From Zea mays (Eukaryota; Streptophyta; Magnoliopsida; Poales; Poaceae): 64,000 bases of DNA. The stretch spans positions 180,579,825 through 180,643,824 of the forward strand of contig NC_050096.1 of the NCBI RefSeq assembly GCF_902167145.1, read 5' to 3'. A model generated the notes under the pieces. That model worked only from the letters and a program-made list of their open reading frames with translations. It had not been told where the DNA came from and searched no databases. Position numbers and translations under genes: made by a program. Shown here in pieces: positions 11,843 through 23,268 of this stretch. How positions within the stretch are numbered: the stretch's first letter is position 1; every line of letters starts with the position of its first letter.

Positions 11843-12183
11843 GTATGTTTCTGTCTACATCTATGATAGGAAAAACATCTATTACATCTCTCCCCCAGCC
11901 CGCCTACTACCCTTGCAGAATGCGGAGTAGTAGATAAGTATCACTAAGATTCTTGAATTATATTTTTAGATGGATGGAGTAGTATTTAAAGAAGAGCCTT
12001 GCATGCAATTTCTTTTGTTTGAATAATGTTTTCCACTTAATTTCCTTTTTTTGCATGCGTGGCATTTATTCTCCGTAATATTTTTCCCATAGATCTAACT
12101 TGTGAGTCATTTTCATAAACCTACGCCAAGGATTAATCCATGTTTCTTACTTGGAAAACCGGAACAAACACCACTAGCAGAAG

Positions 12184-12963
12184 GCGCTCGCATTGGCGTT
12201 GCTCATTAACAACGAGAAGAAGCTTGTCAACTTCTAATTCGATCTCTAGAAGCAGTCCTACGTTGCCTCATGCGCCGCTGTGGACGACAAGCTCCGGCGC
12301 AGCCGCCGCTTAGAAACGGTCCAGAGCGGCTACACCACGCTGTCCATCGTCAAACAGGGAACCTCATAGTCATCGCCAACGTCGTCGACTCCAGGGTTGT
12401 TCTAGGAACCGCATCTGATGACGGTGCCATCATGTCGTCCAGCTCATAGTCCATCTAAGCCCAACCTACCACGTAAGTCGCTACTGACCAGCCATGAATT
12501 CTTATGCACTGGGACGACGGGCGTTGCTGTCGTTGTGTGGGTGTCCTCTAACATGATGTATGCAGAGGAGTAGCGCATTCGGTGGTGCAACGGCTAGGTG
12601 TACTACCTCGCTGATGAGCCCGTGGTGCATTTCGTCTGACAGCCCCGCCAAGAGTCGTCGGGACTCTCCATGTCGCGTGCGTCCAATGACTACTATATCA
12701 AGGATTGTGACGTCATCTCGGCGCCGGAGGTGACGCGGAGGAGGATAGGCAGCAATGACCAGTTCGTCATCCTCGCCACCGTCGGGGGTAGCTTTTGTGT
12801 CGGCTTACCTTTAATTCTCTTCGCAAACACACACACATGCCTTTTTATTTAAGCAAGCGCGTATGGTGGTGCATGACTGATGACTGACGATGTACAAGGA
12901 AACTTCTTCAGGCAGGTGTGGGACGTGCTCTTCAACTACGAGACCATGCAAATCGTGGCATAT
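12184..12963 (+). pseudogene. Captured protein phosphatase 2C (PP2C) fragment
   Basis: PP2Cs are metal-dependent Ser/Thr phosphatases, in plants often acting in ABA or defence signalling. Three exon pieces in order match the catalytic domain. 12184-12472 carries SGYTTLSIVKQ, then IVIANVVDSRVVLGTASDDGA. 12566-12787 carries LADEP, then LSMSRASNDYYIKD and QFVILATVG. 12916 to about 12963 carries VWDVLFNYETMQIV. Introns with GTAAGT...GCAG and GTAGCT...GGCAG borders separate them, so the capture was from genomic DNA. Damage includes in-frame TAA and TAG codons near 12238-12250, a frameshift after IVKQ, and a metal-site Gly-Asp changed to Val-Asp. The N- and C-terminal parts of the phosphatase are missing. 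Confidence 0.85.
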
Positions 12964-13165
12964 ATTAAAGTCTGCATGGTACTGATGGTTGCAATGTAGT
13001 GGTAAAACAACTAGTTTAAAATAATAAAATTTATGCATGGCCAGGATCACAGATGAATTATGAAGCCTTTTCTCATAATAGTATAACACACATTTTGTAT
13101 ATAAGTTTTCGTGGTATTATATGTTCCCGTTGCAACGCACAGGCACTCAACTAGTAGAAGGTGAT

Positions 13166-14780
13166 TGTCGGTGTTTCGAAACCCGGGGGTCCCTAGACTG
13201 ACGAGTAAATTTTCGCTGCGTGCCCCAGCCCAGATGGGTCGGCGTGAGACGGAGCGCGAAGGGGGGAAGAAGCCGAAGGGAGGCAGGCGTGAGAGGTGAA
13301 ATCCCGCGGCCTTCGTGTTTGTCCCGCGCCCTGGTCGGGTGCGCTTGCAGTAGGGGGTTACAAGCGTCCACGCGGGAGGGAGCGAGCGGCCTCACGCGAG
13401 CGCCGTCCCGTCCTTCTCCGCGCGGCCAACCCTCTATAAGAGGGCCCTGGACCTTCCTTTTATAGGCGTAAGGAAAGGATCCAGGTGTACAATGGGGGGT
13501 GTAGCAGTGTGCTAACGTGTCTAGTGGAGGAGAGCTAGCGCCCTAAGTACATGCCATCGTGGCAGCCAGAGAGGTTTTGGCACCCGGTTCGTGTGGTGTC
13601 GTGGCCGTCGGAGGAGCGCTGGAGCCTAGCGGAAGGACAGCTATCGGGGCTGTCGAGTCCTTGCTGACGTCCTCTTGCTTCCGTAAGGGGGCTGAGAGCC
13701 GCCGTCGTCATAAAGGGTGCGGGGCGCCATCATTACTTGGTTGGTGGGGCGAGCCAGATGGGACGCCGGTCTTGTTCCCCGTAGCCTGAGTCAGCTTGGG
13801 GTAGGGTAATGATGGCGCCTCCTGTGACGTGGTCGGTCCGAGCCCTAGGTTGGGCGAGGTGGAGGCTCCTCCGAGGTCGAGGTCGAGTCTGTCTTCCGAG
13901 GCCGAGGTCAAGTCCGAGCCCCCTAGTCAGGCGAGGCGAAGACCGTCGGCTTAGGCCAGGGCTGAGTCCGAGCCCTGGGGTCGGGCGAAGCGGAGTTCGT
14001 CGTCTTCCGGGGCTGAGCCCGAGTCTGAGCCCTAGGGTCGGGCGAAGCGGAGTTCGTCGTCTTCCGGGGCTGGGCCCGAGTCCGAGCCCTGGGGTCGGGC
14101 GAAGCGGAGTTCGTCGTCTTCCGGGGCTGAGCCCGAGTCCGAGCCCTGGGGTCGGGCGAAGCGGAGTTCGTCGTCTTCCGGGGCTGAGCCCGAGTCCGAG
14201 CCCTGGGGTCGGGCGAAGCGGAGTTCGTCGTCTTCCAGGGCTGAGCCCGAGTCCGAGCCCTTGGGTCGGGCGAAGCGGAGTTTCCTATGGCGCCTGGGGC
14301 CAGGCTTGGATGCTGTCAGCCTCACTCTGTCGTGTGGCACAGCAGTCGGAGCGGCGCAGGCGGCGCTGTCCTCTTGTCAGGCTGGTCAGTGGAGCGGCGA
14401 AGTGACTACGGTCACTTCGGCTATGTCAATTGGAGGACGCGCGTCAGGATAAAGGTGTCAGGCCACCTTTGCATTAAATGCCCCTGCGATTTGGTCGGTT
14501 GGCGTGGCGATTTGGCCAAGGTTGCTTCTTGGTGAAGACTGGGCCTCGGGCGAGCCGAATGTGCGTTCGTTGCCGTAGGGGGTCCTCGGGCGAGACGTAA
14601 ACCCTCTGGGGTCGGCTGCCCTTGCCCGAGGCTGAGCTCGGGCAAGGCGCGATCGCGTCCCTTGAATGGACGGATCCTTGACTTAATCGCACCCATCAGG
14701 CCTTTGCAGCTTTTTGCTGATGGGGGTTACCAGCTGAGATTTAGGAGCCTTGAGGGTACCCCTAATTATGGTACCCGACA
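13166..14780 (-). repeat. 3' LTR of element A
   Basis: 1615 bp, ending TG...CA in both senses. A TATA box (TATAAAA, minus strand) is at 13458-13464. A block of tandem 57-bp units sits at about 13970-14290. On the plus strand this block translates as a 19-residue repeat. That is a by-product of the repeat, not a gene. Confidence 0.92.
13970..14290. repeat. 57-bp tandem repeats inside the LTR (about 5.5 copies)
   Basis: Units start at the phrase GGGCGAAGCGGAGTTCGTCG every 57 bases (for example near 14041 and 14098). They are 95% or more alike, and the same block is present in the other LTR at about 27380-27690. Confidence 0.9.
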
Positions 14781-16071
14781 GTAGCCCCCGAGCCTCGAAG
14801 GGAGTGTTAATACTCGCTTGGAGGCTTTTGTCGCACTTTTTTGAAAGGGGACTAGCCTTTCTTGGTTGCGTTTTGTTCCGGTGGGTGCGCGCGAGCGCAC
14901 CCGCCGGGTGTAGCCCCCGAGGCCTCGGAGGAGTGGTTTGACTCCTTCGAGGTCTTAGTGCGTTTCGCAACACTTCGGCTGGTCTGGTTGTTCCCTCATG
15001 CGAGCTGGCCGTAGCCCGGGTGCACGGTCGGGTCCCAAGTTCTCGGGCTGGTATGTTGACGCTGTCAACGGTTTGGCCGGAGCCGGGTTTGCGAGAGCAG
15101 CCCCCGAGCCTCCGCACAGGGCGAGAGGACGGTCAAGGACAGACTCGACTTTTTTACATACGCCCTTGCGTCGCCTTTCCGCAAGGAGGAGGGGGGAAAA
15201 GCGCCATGTTGCCCTTGGAGGGCGCCGAACATGGTGTCTCCAGTGAGCTGCTGACGGGTAATCCGAGTGGACGCCCGTGCCCCATTTGTTAGGGGTCGGC
15301 TAGAGGCCCGGAGGCGCGCTCCAAAAGTACCTGCGGGTGATCTGCCGGACCCGGTCCCCTTTCAACGGGGTCCGAGGGCTCGATGCCTCCCTCTGATGGG
15401 ATTCCATTACAAGATCGTTCCCGCTGGTCTCGGAAATGTCCTAGGGTACCTCGGGAGCGTAGCCCGAGCCTTGATTATGTATCGAACGTACCCAGGGTCA
15501 TTCCTCGCTCTGTGTCTGAGGCGACTGTGAACCCTTCGAGGGCCAGCCTACGAACCCCTGATCAGTAGTGGGCGCGGAGCCCGAGTGGCCTGAGGCGGCC
15601 GTTGAACCCTTCCGAGGGGCCAACCTTCAAACCTCTGACCAGTAGTGGGCGCGGAGCCCAAGCGCTCTGAGGCGGCTGTTGAAACCCTCCGAGGGGCCAG
15701 CCTTTGAACCTCTGATCAGTAGGGAGGCTCGGGGCCTGTTTCCTTCGCAGAGAAGGATCCCTTTTCGGGGTATCCCTCTTTCCCGGTCCCTGTTGTAAGA
15801 GAGAGAGAAAGAGGAAAAAGGAAAGAATACGAAATTGAGATGACGTGGCGCACCTTTTTTGATGCGGTCATTATGGCGAAGGTGAAGCGTCGCTCGCTTC
15901 TCCTGCCAAAGGTGCCGCCTGTCCCGCCGCGGAGTTAATGCGACGGGGCGAGTGGTTTGCGGGGCAGCCGTTGCGCGTGCGCGAGCCGTTCGAGAAACGG
16001 TCGTTTCGCTTTGGGTTTTTGAATCCCGCGGCGGGTTCGAGCGATGCGTTGAACGGGTTTCGCCTGGGTCT
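14781..16071 (-). other. 3' untranslated region of element A with polypurine tract
   Basis: On the minus strand the 18 bases before the 3' LTR read TCGAGGCTCGGGGGCTAC, the likely polypurine tract that primes plus-strand synthesis. Bases about 15520-15730 hold three imperfect copies of a roughly 77-bp unit (CAGTAGTGGGCGCGGAGCCC...). The region matches 44270-45352 of element B in reverse orientation. Confidence 0.7.
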
Positions 16072-16078
16072 TTATATA
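16072..16078 (+). promoter_or_regulatory. Putative TATA box for the antisense gene of element A
   Basis: TTATATA in the context GGTCTTTATATACTCGG, about 140 bp before the ATG at 16214 and in GC-rich surroundings. The related genes in elements C and D have TATA boxes at similar distance (171 and 150 bp), which supports a real promoter. This is inferred from position only. Confidence 0.55.
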
Positions 16079-16213
16079 CTCGGGGGAGGGTCTGGTGACG
16101 GTTCTTTGCTCTGCTTCTTGCCTCCTTCTTAGGTTTTCGCAACCTGAGGGATTAGCCAGAGAAAAGGAAACCGCCCACCCAGTCCTTTCCGCCGCCACCT
16201 CTTCTGCTCGGTG

Positions 16214-19200
16214 ATGGCCGACCGGGTGACCATTATTCCGCCGCGCGACCCATGGCCTTTCTCCACAGTCACGGCGGATGACCTGAAGGACCTCGTTGCT
16301 GAGGGTTTACTTCGCCCTCTCTCTGAGGAGAGGCAACCGGAGTGGATTCCCCCCCCCCCCCCCGAGCGGAGCCACCTCGTCCCCCCGCCGGGGTACGTCA
16401 TGAGCTTCGTCTCCTTCCACGAGCGGGGATTCGGAGTGCTGGCAAGCCGCTTCATGCGGGCGATTCTGCATAACTACGGGGTGGAGCTGCACAACCTCAG
16501 CCCCAACTCCATCTCGCAAGCCGCCATCTTCGCAGCGGTTTGCGAAGGATACTTGGGGATCGACCCCCACTGGGACCTGTGGACTCATTTCTTCTCTGCG
16601 GAGCTTTTTGCTTCACCGACGGGGGAGAGAAGGGTCCGCGTGGCAGTGCGGGCCGGCGGCTGCATCCTCCAGCTGAGGCAGGCGCGGGCGTTGCAGTATA
16701 TTCCCGTCGTCCTTGCGTCCTCGAATAAAGGGTGGCAGCGCCGGTGGTTCTATCTCCGGAATGACGACGAGAGGCTCCCGTCGTTTTCTCAGCGAGTGGT
16801 CACCGTCGCCGCCGATGCTTGGCGCTATGGGACCCCGCACGACAGACAGAAGAATCTCGAGCCCCTTCTCAAGGCCCTGGAGGTGTTGCGGAAAGGAGGG
16901 CTCACCGCTGTGGGAGTGATTGCCGCCATTCATCGCCGGAGGGTGCTTCCCTTGGCGGAGCGGCGGTTGCCGCTTTGGGAGATGACGCCAGAGGCTGACT
17001 TGGAGGGCTCGCGGATGTCCTCGGACCCCCTTCCCATCGACGTTCTCCACAGGCGGGTGGCCGTCGCGTTGGGAGAACCGGACGCCAGCGCCCTCTCTCA
17101 GCCCTTGATGCGTCCCGACCGCGGGTGTGTGTCCCTGGTGAGTGTCCGCTCCTTCTTTCTCCTTGTGTCGGATTGCCCTTGGTCCTTACGGTAGAGACTT
17201 TTCATCTATCTCCAGGAGGTAGGGTGTCACAAGCCTTCCCGGCCACGGGTCCCGGAGGACGCGGTGGACCGAGCAGTGCGACGGGTTGCCGCGGAGGAGA
17301 AGAAGAAAAAAAAGGACGCGAAGAAGGCTCGGGCCCGCGAGCGGACGCGGGCCCGAGACGCCTTGGAAAAGCTCCGTCGTCGGCAGGAGAGGGATGGACT
17401 CCCGAGGGAGCCGTCGCCGGAAACGCCTGATGACGACGACGATGATGAAGACGATGACGATGATGACGACATGGCTGCCTGCCTTGGCCTCAGCCCGGGC
17501 TTGAGGCTAGGCCAGGAGTCGTCAAGCCAGCCCCCGAGCGGGCTGGCGCCGTCAGTTCCCGGGGTCGGGACGCCGAGGTCCCGGCCCGAAGAGCAGGGGC
17601 AGTCCGAGGGGGTACTCGACCCCTCGGCTGGGGAAGTTGAGGTGACCCCGGGGAGTCAGGCCGAGGTGCCTGTTCCCCGAAGATCATCGCTCGTGCCGGC
17701 AGCGCAGGAGGGCGACCCTCAGGTCGCCGTGGCAGCGCCTGGGCAGTCCGGCTCCCGGGCGTCTAGGGTGCCCAAGGCGAGGATGGTACCGAAGCTGGCG
17801 GCAGGGCGGACCTCGGCGGTACCTTCGGGGGTCGAGATCTGGGAGACCTCCCCACAAGCGCGGTTGATCATGGCCCGAAGTGGGTAAGTACCTTAGAATG
17901 TCTTCGTCTCGGCTCCTCCTTTGTATGTCCCGACCCTGACTTTCCTTTCCTCCTCAGCAAGCGGAGTCATGGCCTGACCGATCTGGCTCCCAGGAAGGTC
18001 CTCAAGACAGTGTCGGCTTCCGTAGCTGGTGCCGCACCGGGCCCCGCCGTTCAGCTGACCTTCTCGCAAGACGCCCCACAGCGGAGGGCTCAGGCGGCAC
18101 CAGTTGCCGTGGAGTGAGTTCCCGAGGCCGGCTCTTCTGTTGAGGCGGCTGTCGCGCTGGGGGAGGCGGCTGGCGTGGACGTGGCCTCGGGCCCACCAGA
18201 CATGGCACCGGCGCTAGCGCCAGCTGCTGCCGAAGCCGCTGCTGTCCTGGTCGGGGAGCGACCTGTCGCTGCCGATGCTGAGATGGCCGAGGCGTCGCCA
18301 CTTGGTGCCTCGGAGGAGGGGGCGTGGAAACGCGACCCGTCCCGCCGAGCGGCAGCCTTGTCCCTGCGCGGAGGAGCTCCGAGGGGCGGCGCCAGTTGCT
18401 CCGGTTCTGGAACCGCGAGGCTTCAGATCCCTTCTTCGTTCTTGACGATGAGCGGGAGGAGCAGTCTTGGGATGAGCTCCGCGAGTGTGCCGAGGCAACG
18501 GTGGGGTTGCTCCGGTCGTCCTTGGAGGTCTTTTGCAGGGACGTCCCCAAGATCCTTCAGGTAATGATTTCGGGCGTACCTTTTTTGTGATCAAGGCGTC
18601 CTTTGTGACGCCCCGCTTCCTTCCCTCAGGATCTGACGGATCTGAGCGCCGCCAAGTCGTCGTTCATCCGCCACGAGGTCGATGTCTGGGGCTCGGTGCG
18701 ATCCCTGAGGACCTCACTCGCCGGGGCTACCGCGCGCCTCTCCCAGCAGGGCGCCGAGGTGGCGGACCTTCGGTTGCTCTGCGCCGATCTGAGAGCAGAG
18801 GCAGCAACGACACACGCAGAGGTGCAGCGACGGCAGTCGGAGTTTGACCAGGTCGCCGATGAGCGAGATCGATCTCGGGGCCGGGCCGCCGAGGCCGAAA
18901 GCCGGGCCGGAGCCCTTGCAGCATACCTAGCCGTAGCCCAAGCCGCATCCTCGGAGCAACGTGCCCGAGCCGGAGGTATGTCCTGGCTGTTTTCGGTTTT
19001 CGTTTTAGCTCGTTTCCTCCACTTGTGTTTGAGGCCTTGCGTTCTGGCTGTTCGCAGAGCTCGAGTCTGCCCTTGATGAGTCCACCAGGGCGCTTGCCCA
19101 GGCGGCCGAGCAGAGGGAGGCCGACCATGCGGCCATGTTCGAGGCCATCTCAGACTTCTGCCGGGTCTTTGGCTTCGGCGACGTCCCCTCAGGAAGCTCC

Positions 19201-19536
19201 CCTCAAAGTCGCCTGCAGGCCTTGGGTGACCATGTGCGCGGCAGACTCCGCGAGGCGCTACATCACGGCGTCAGGCGGGCCTTCGTCGTGCTTGCTTCCC
19301 ACTACGTCGTGGATCTGGAGCGAGTCAGCGAGGGGTATTGCCCCCCTGACGAAGATGAAGCCGCCCTGGCTAAAGTCCAGAGGCTCGACGCGGCCGCCGC
19401 GGGCCCGAGCGTGGTGCTGGCAACCACCTTCGAGGCAGAGATCCTCCCGCCTGCACCGTCGTCCGAGGCCGGGGTGGACTTTGCCGAAGGTGGGGACGAA
19501 GCCGAGGGCGCGGCTCCTTCTCTGGGCGACGCCTAA
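16214..19536 (+). CDS. Antisense gene of element A (putative gypsy-type transposon protein), five apparent exons, degraded
   Basis: This lies on the strand opposite to gag-pol. Apparent exons: 16214-17137, 17216-17883, 17958-18560, 18630-18975 and 19058-19536, each with GT...AG borders (GTGAGT, GTAAGT, GTAATG, GTATGT). Exon 1 encodes the conserved domain shared with elements C and D (PF04195-like, putative gypsy-type transposon): LHNLSPNSI, then a W-RRWFYLRN block near residues 170-185. Exon 2 begins Lys/Arg-rich and then has a long Asp/Glu run. Exons 4-5 are Ala/Glu/Arg-rich and likely coiled coil. The normal stop is near 19536. Damage: a TGA near 18115 and a frameshift near 18330 in exon 3. 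The function is unknown. Antisense frames are known in Tat-lineage elements such as Grande. The splicing is inferred. Confidence 0.62.
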
Positions 19537-19981
19537 CTCTGCCGGAGCAGTTTTCCTTGAATGCACGTGTGTCTTTTGCGGCCGCTGAGGCCCGAACACT
19601 TTATTATCGTAGAATAAAGTCGTGCTCCTTTTCCTTTCATTTTGCGTGTCCGGCCCCGTTCGTTAGTAGCAGGGTGGCTTGCCCAAGTAGGAGTCATTTT
19701 TCGTGGTAGGTGACGAGTGAGGTATCCGTATCCCAGAGGCGTAGGAGTCTCTCGGCTCAGTCAGCCTTGCCACTTACATGCGCCCGCCTTTGCTTCTTGG
19801 GGTCCTGCTACTGACATAGTCGGGGAACGCAGAAGCCTTTTTGATTGAAAATTTCGGCGCAGAGGGGGTTCCCCCCTTTTAGCACCCGAGGGAGGGTCGG
19901 GCTTTGCCGAGGCAAGGCTGACCCTTCCTTGATGACTAGACTTTGTGTGTGGACGAGGCATACGAATAACTTGAAAGCATC
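19537..19981. other. Spacer between antisense gene and pol of element A
   Basis: The 3' ends of the antisense gene and of pol converge here. It includes one copy (about 19700-19770) of the phrase that occurs three times in the matching part of element B, and an AATAAA-like run (AGAATAAAGTCG near 19610) that could serve antisense 3'-end formation. Confidence 0.5.
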
Positions 19982-22900
19982 TTAAGGGTAGAAGCGACGT
20001 AGCTGTTGGATGTTCCAAGCGTTGCTGTAGACCTCGCCTTGACTGTTGGCCAGCTTGTACGTCCCGGGCTTCAGAACTTTGGCGATGACGAACGACCCTT
20101 CCCAGGGAGGCATGAGCTTGTGCCGCCCTCGGGCGTCTTGTCGCAGCCGAAGCACCATGTCGCCCACCTAGAGGTCTCGGGACCGAACCCCTCGGGCGTG
20201 GTAGCGTCGCAGGGACTGCTGGTACCGCGCCGAGTGTAGTAAGGCCATGTCCCGAGCCTCTTCCAGCTGGTCCAGTGAGTCTTCTCGATTAGCTTGATTG
20301 CTTTGGTCGGCGTAGGCCCTCATCCTCGGGGAACCGTATTCTAAGTCTGTGGGCAAGATGGCCTCGGCCCCATAGACTAGAAAGAACGGTGTGAAGCCCG
20401 TGGCCCGGCTCGGCGTTGTCCTCAGACTCCAGACCACCGAGGGGAGTTCCTTCATCCACCGCTTGCCGAACTTGTTGAGGTCGTTGTAGATCCGAGGCTT
20501 GAGTCCTTGTAGAATCATGCCGTTGGCACGCTCTACTTGCCCATTCGTCATGGGGTGAGCCACGGCGGCCCAGTCTACCCGAATGTGGTGATCCTCGCAG
20601 AAGTCTAGGAACTTTCTGCCGATGAACTGGGTGCCATTGTCGGTGATGATGGAGTTCGGGACCCCAAAGCGATGGATGATGTTGGTGAAGAACGCCACCG
20701 CCTGTTCGGACCTGATGCTGTTTAGGGGTCGGACCTCGATCCACTTGGAGAATTTGTTGATGGCGACCAACAGGTGTGTGTAGCCCCCGGGTGCCTTCTG
20801 CAAGGGACCGACTAGGTCCAGACCCCACACAGCAAATGGCCAGGTGATGGGTATGGTCTGCAGGGCCTGAGTAGGCAGGTGGGTCTGCCTTGCGTAGAAC
20901 TGACACCCTTCGCACGTGCGGACAATTCTAGTGGCGTCGGCCACCGCCGTCGACCAGTAGAAACCTTGTCGGAAGGCGTTTCCAACAAGGGCTCGAGGTG
21001 CTGCGTGATGGCCACAAGCCCCCGAGTGTATCTCTTGTAGGAGCTCCTAGCCTTCGGCGATGGAAATGCATCGCTGGAGGATGCCCGAGGGGCTGCGGTG
21101 GTAGAGCTCCTTCCCGTCTCCCAGCAAGACGAACGACTTGGCGCGCCGCGCCAACCGCCGAGCTTCGGCTCGGTCGAGGGGTAGCTCTCCTCGGTGGAGA
21201 TATTGCAGGTACGGGGTCTACCAGTTTCGATTAGGCGTGACCCTGCTCCGCTCCTCGATGCGCAGTGCCTCACCCTCAGGGGCCGAGGGTATCTCGGGCC
21301 GAGCCGAGGGTGCCTTGGGCCGAGCCGAGGGTACCTCGGACTGAGCCGAGGGTGCCTCGGGCTGGGCCGAGGCCTTTTCGGGCTTGGGCGTGTCGTCGGT
21401 CTTGACAGAGGGTTGATGCAGGTCTCGGGAGAAGACGTCCGGGGGAACCGTTGTTCGCCCCGAGGCTATTTTAGCCAGCTCGTCCGTAGTCTTGTTGTAG
21501 CGCCGGGCGACGTGGTTGAGCTCGAGCCCGTAGAACTTGTCTTCCAGGCGCCGAACCTCATCGCAGTATGCTTCCATCTTCGGGCCGCGGCAGTGGGAGT
21601 TCTTCATGACTTGGTCGATGATGAGCTGCGAGTCACCGTGAGCGTCGAGGCGTCGGACCCCTAGCTCGATGGCGATGCGCAACCCGTTGACCAGAGCCTC
21701 GTACTCGGCCACATTGTTGGATGCCGGGAAATGGAGACGTAGCACGTAGCGTAGGTGCTTCCCGAGGGGCGAGATGAAGAGCAGGCCTGCGCCTGCTCCT
21801 GTCTTCATCAGCGACCCGTCGAAGAACATGGTCCAGAGTTCCGGTTGGATCGGAGCTGTTGGGAGCTGGGTGTCGACCCATTTAGCCACAAAGTCTGCCA
21901 AGACCTGGGACTTGATGGCCTTCTGAGGGGCGAACGAGATCGTCTCGCCCATGATTTCCACCGCCCACTTTGCAATTCTACCCGAGGCCTCTCGGCACTG
22001 GATGATCTCCCCCAGGGGAAGGATGACACCACAGTTACCAGATGAGACTCGAAGTAGTGTCGCAACTTCCGCCGCGTTAGGATCACCGCGTACAGGAGCT
22101 TCTGAATTTGTGGGTAGCGGATCTTGGTCTCGGACAGTACCTCGCTGATGAAGTAGACTGGCCTCTGGACGGGCAATGCATGCCCCTCTTCTCGTCTCTC
22201 AACTACGATCGCGGCGCTAACCACCTGAGTGGTCGCGGCGACGTAGATTAAGAGGGCTTCTCCGGCAGCGGGGGGCACCAAGATGGGCGCGTTCGTGAGG
22301 AGCGCCTTCAGGTTCCCGAGGGCTTCCTCGGCCTCAGAGGTCCAAGTGAAGCACTCGGCCTTCCTTAAGAGGCGGTACAGAGGCAGGCCTCTTTCGCCGA
22401 GGCACGAGATGAAACGGCTCAAGGCCGCAAGACATCTCGTGACTCTCTGTACGCCTTTCAAGTCCTTGATGGGCCCCATGCTGGTGATGGCCGCGATCTT
22501 CTCTGGGTTGGCCTCGATGCCCCGCTCGGAGATGATGAACCCCAAGAGCATGCCTTGGGGAACCCCGAAGACACACTTTTCGGGATTGAGCTTCACGCCT
22601 TTCGCCTTGAGACATCGAAATGTCGTTTCAAGGTCGGAAAGGAGGTTGGAGGCTTTCCTCGTCTTGACTACAATGTCATCGACGTAGGCCTCGACCGTTC
22701 GGCCAATGTGTTCGCCGAACACGTGGTTCATGCACCTTTGGTATGTCGCACCCGCATTCCTCAAACCGAACGACATGGTAACGTAGCAGTACATGCCGAA
22801 AGGTGTGATGAAAGAAGTCGCGAGCTGGTCGGACTCTTTCATCCTAATTTGGTGATACCCTGAGTAGGCATCAAGGAAAGACAGGGTTTCGCACCCAGCA

Positions 22901-23268
22901 GTGGAATCCACGATTTGATCGATGCGAGGCAGAGGGTAGGGAACTTTCGGACATGCTTTGTTTAGACCAGTGTAGTCTACACACATCCGCCATTTCCCTC
23001 CTTTCTTTCTCACAAGCACAGGGTTGGCTAGCCATTCGGGATGGAATACCTCTTTGATGAACCCTGCCGCCATTAGCTTGTGGATCTCCTCGCCTATGGC
23101 TCTGCGCTTTTCTTCGTCGAATCGGCGTAGGGGCTGCTTCACGGGTCGGGCTCCAGCTCCGATATCCAGCGAGTGCTCGGCGACATCCCTCGGTATGCCG
23201 GGCATGTCCGAGGGACTCCACGCGAAAACGTCGGTGTTTGCGAGGAGAAAGTCGACGAGCACTGCTTC
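19982..23268 (-). pseudogene. pol of element A: RT, RNase H, integrase (disabled)
   Basis: This continues the gag-protease frame after a TAG at 23269-23271. RT (VCVDYTGLNKACP, FLDAYSGYHQ, YVDDIVV) is open from 23262 to the RNase H linker. One missing base in a C/G run at about 22015-22018 shifts the frame. RNase H (FFDGS, VAEYEALVNG) follows. Further stops are TAG at 21218-21220, 21047-21049 and 20168-20170. In element B each of these three codons is CAG, so each is explained by one C-to-T change. The integrase keeps the zinc site, WGLDLVGP, TDNGTQF and the downstream Glu. The final stop TAA is at 19982-19984. Not functional as it stands. Confidence 0.9.

Larger units (their letters stand above)
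11599..13154 (+). mobile_element. Non-autonomous Helitron carrying a PP2C gene fragment
   Basis: The left end TCTCTACTACTTAT fits the grass Helitron consensus TCTMTAYTAMYHNW exactly. The right end fits YCGTNRYAAHGCACGKGYAHNNNNCTAG with one mismatch and stops at CTAG. The insertion lies between A (11598) and T (13155), as expected for Helitrons, with no target duplication. No Rep/helicase gene is present, so mobility would depend on another copy. Near the left end an imperfect inverted repeat of about 28 bp (start 11603; mate ending near 11930) encloses a tRNA-like segment. The right part holds captured PP2C exons with their introns. The Huck-like element A lies six bases beyond its right end. 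Confidence 0.82.

Noticed and set aside
13809..14405. 198-codon frame with a 19-residue repeat
   Set aside because: It is the translation of the 57-bp LTR tandem repeat. The same frame appears in the other LTR and has no start context or homology.
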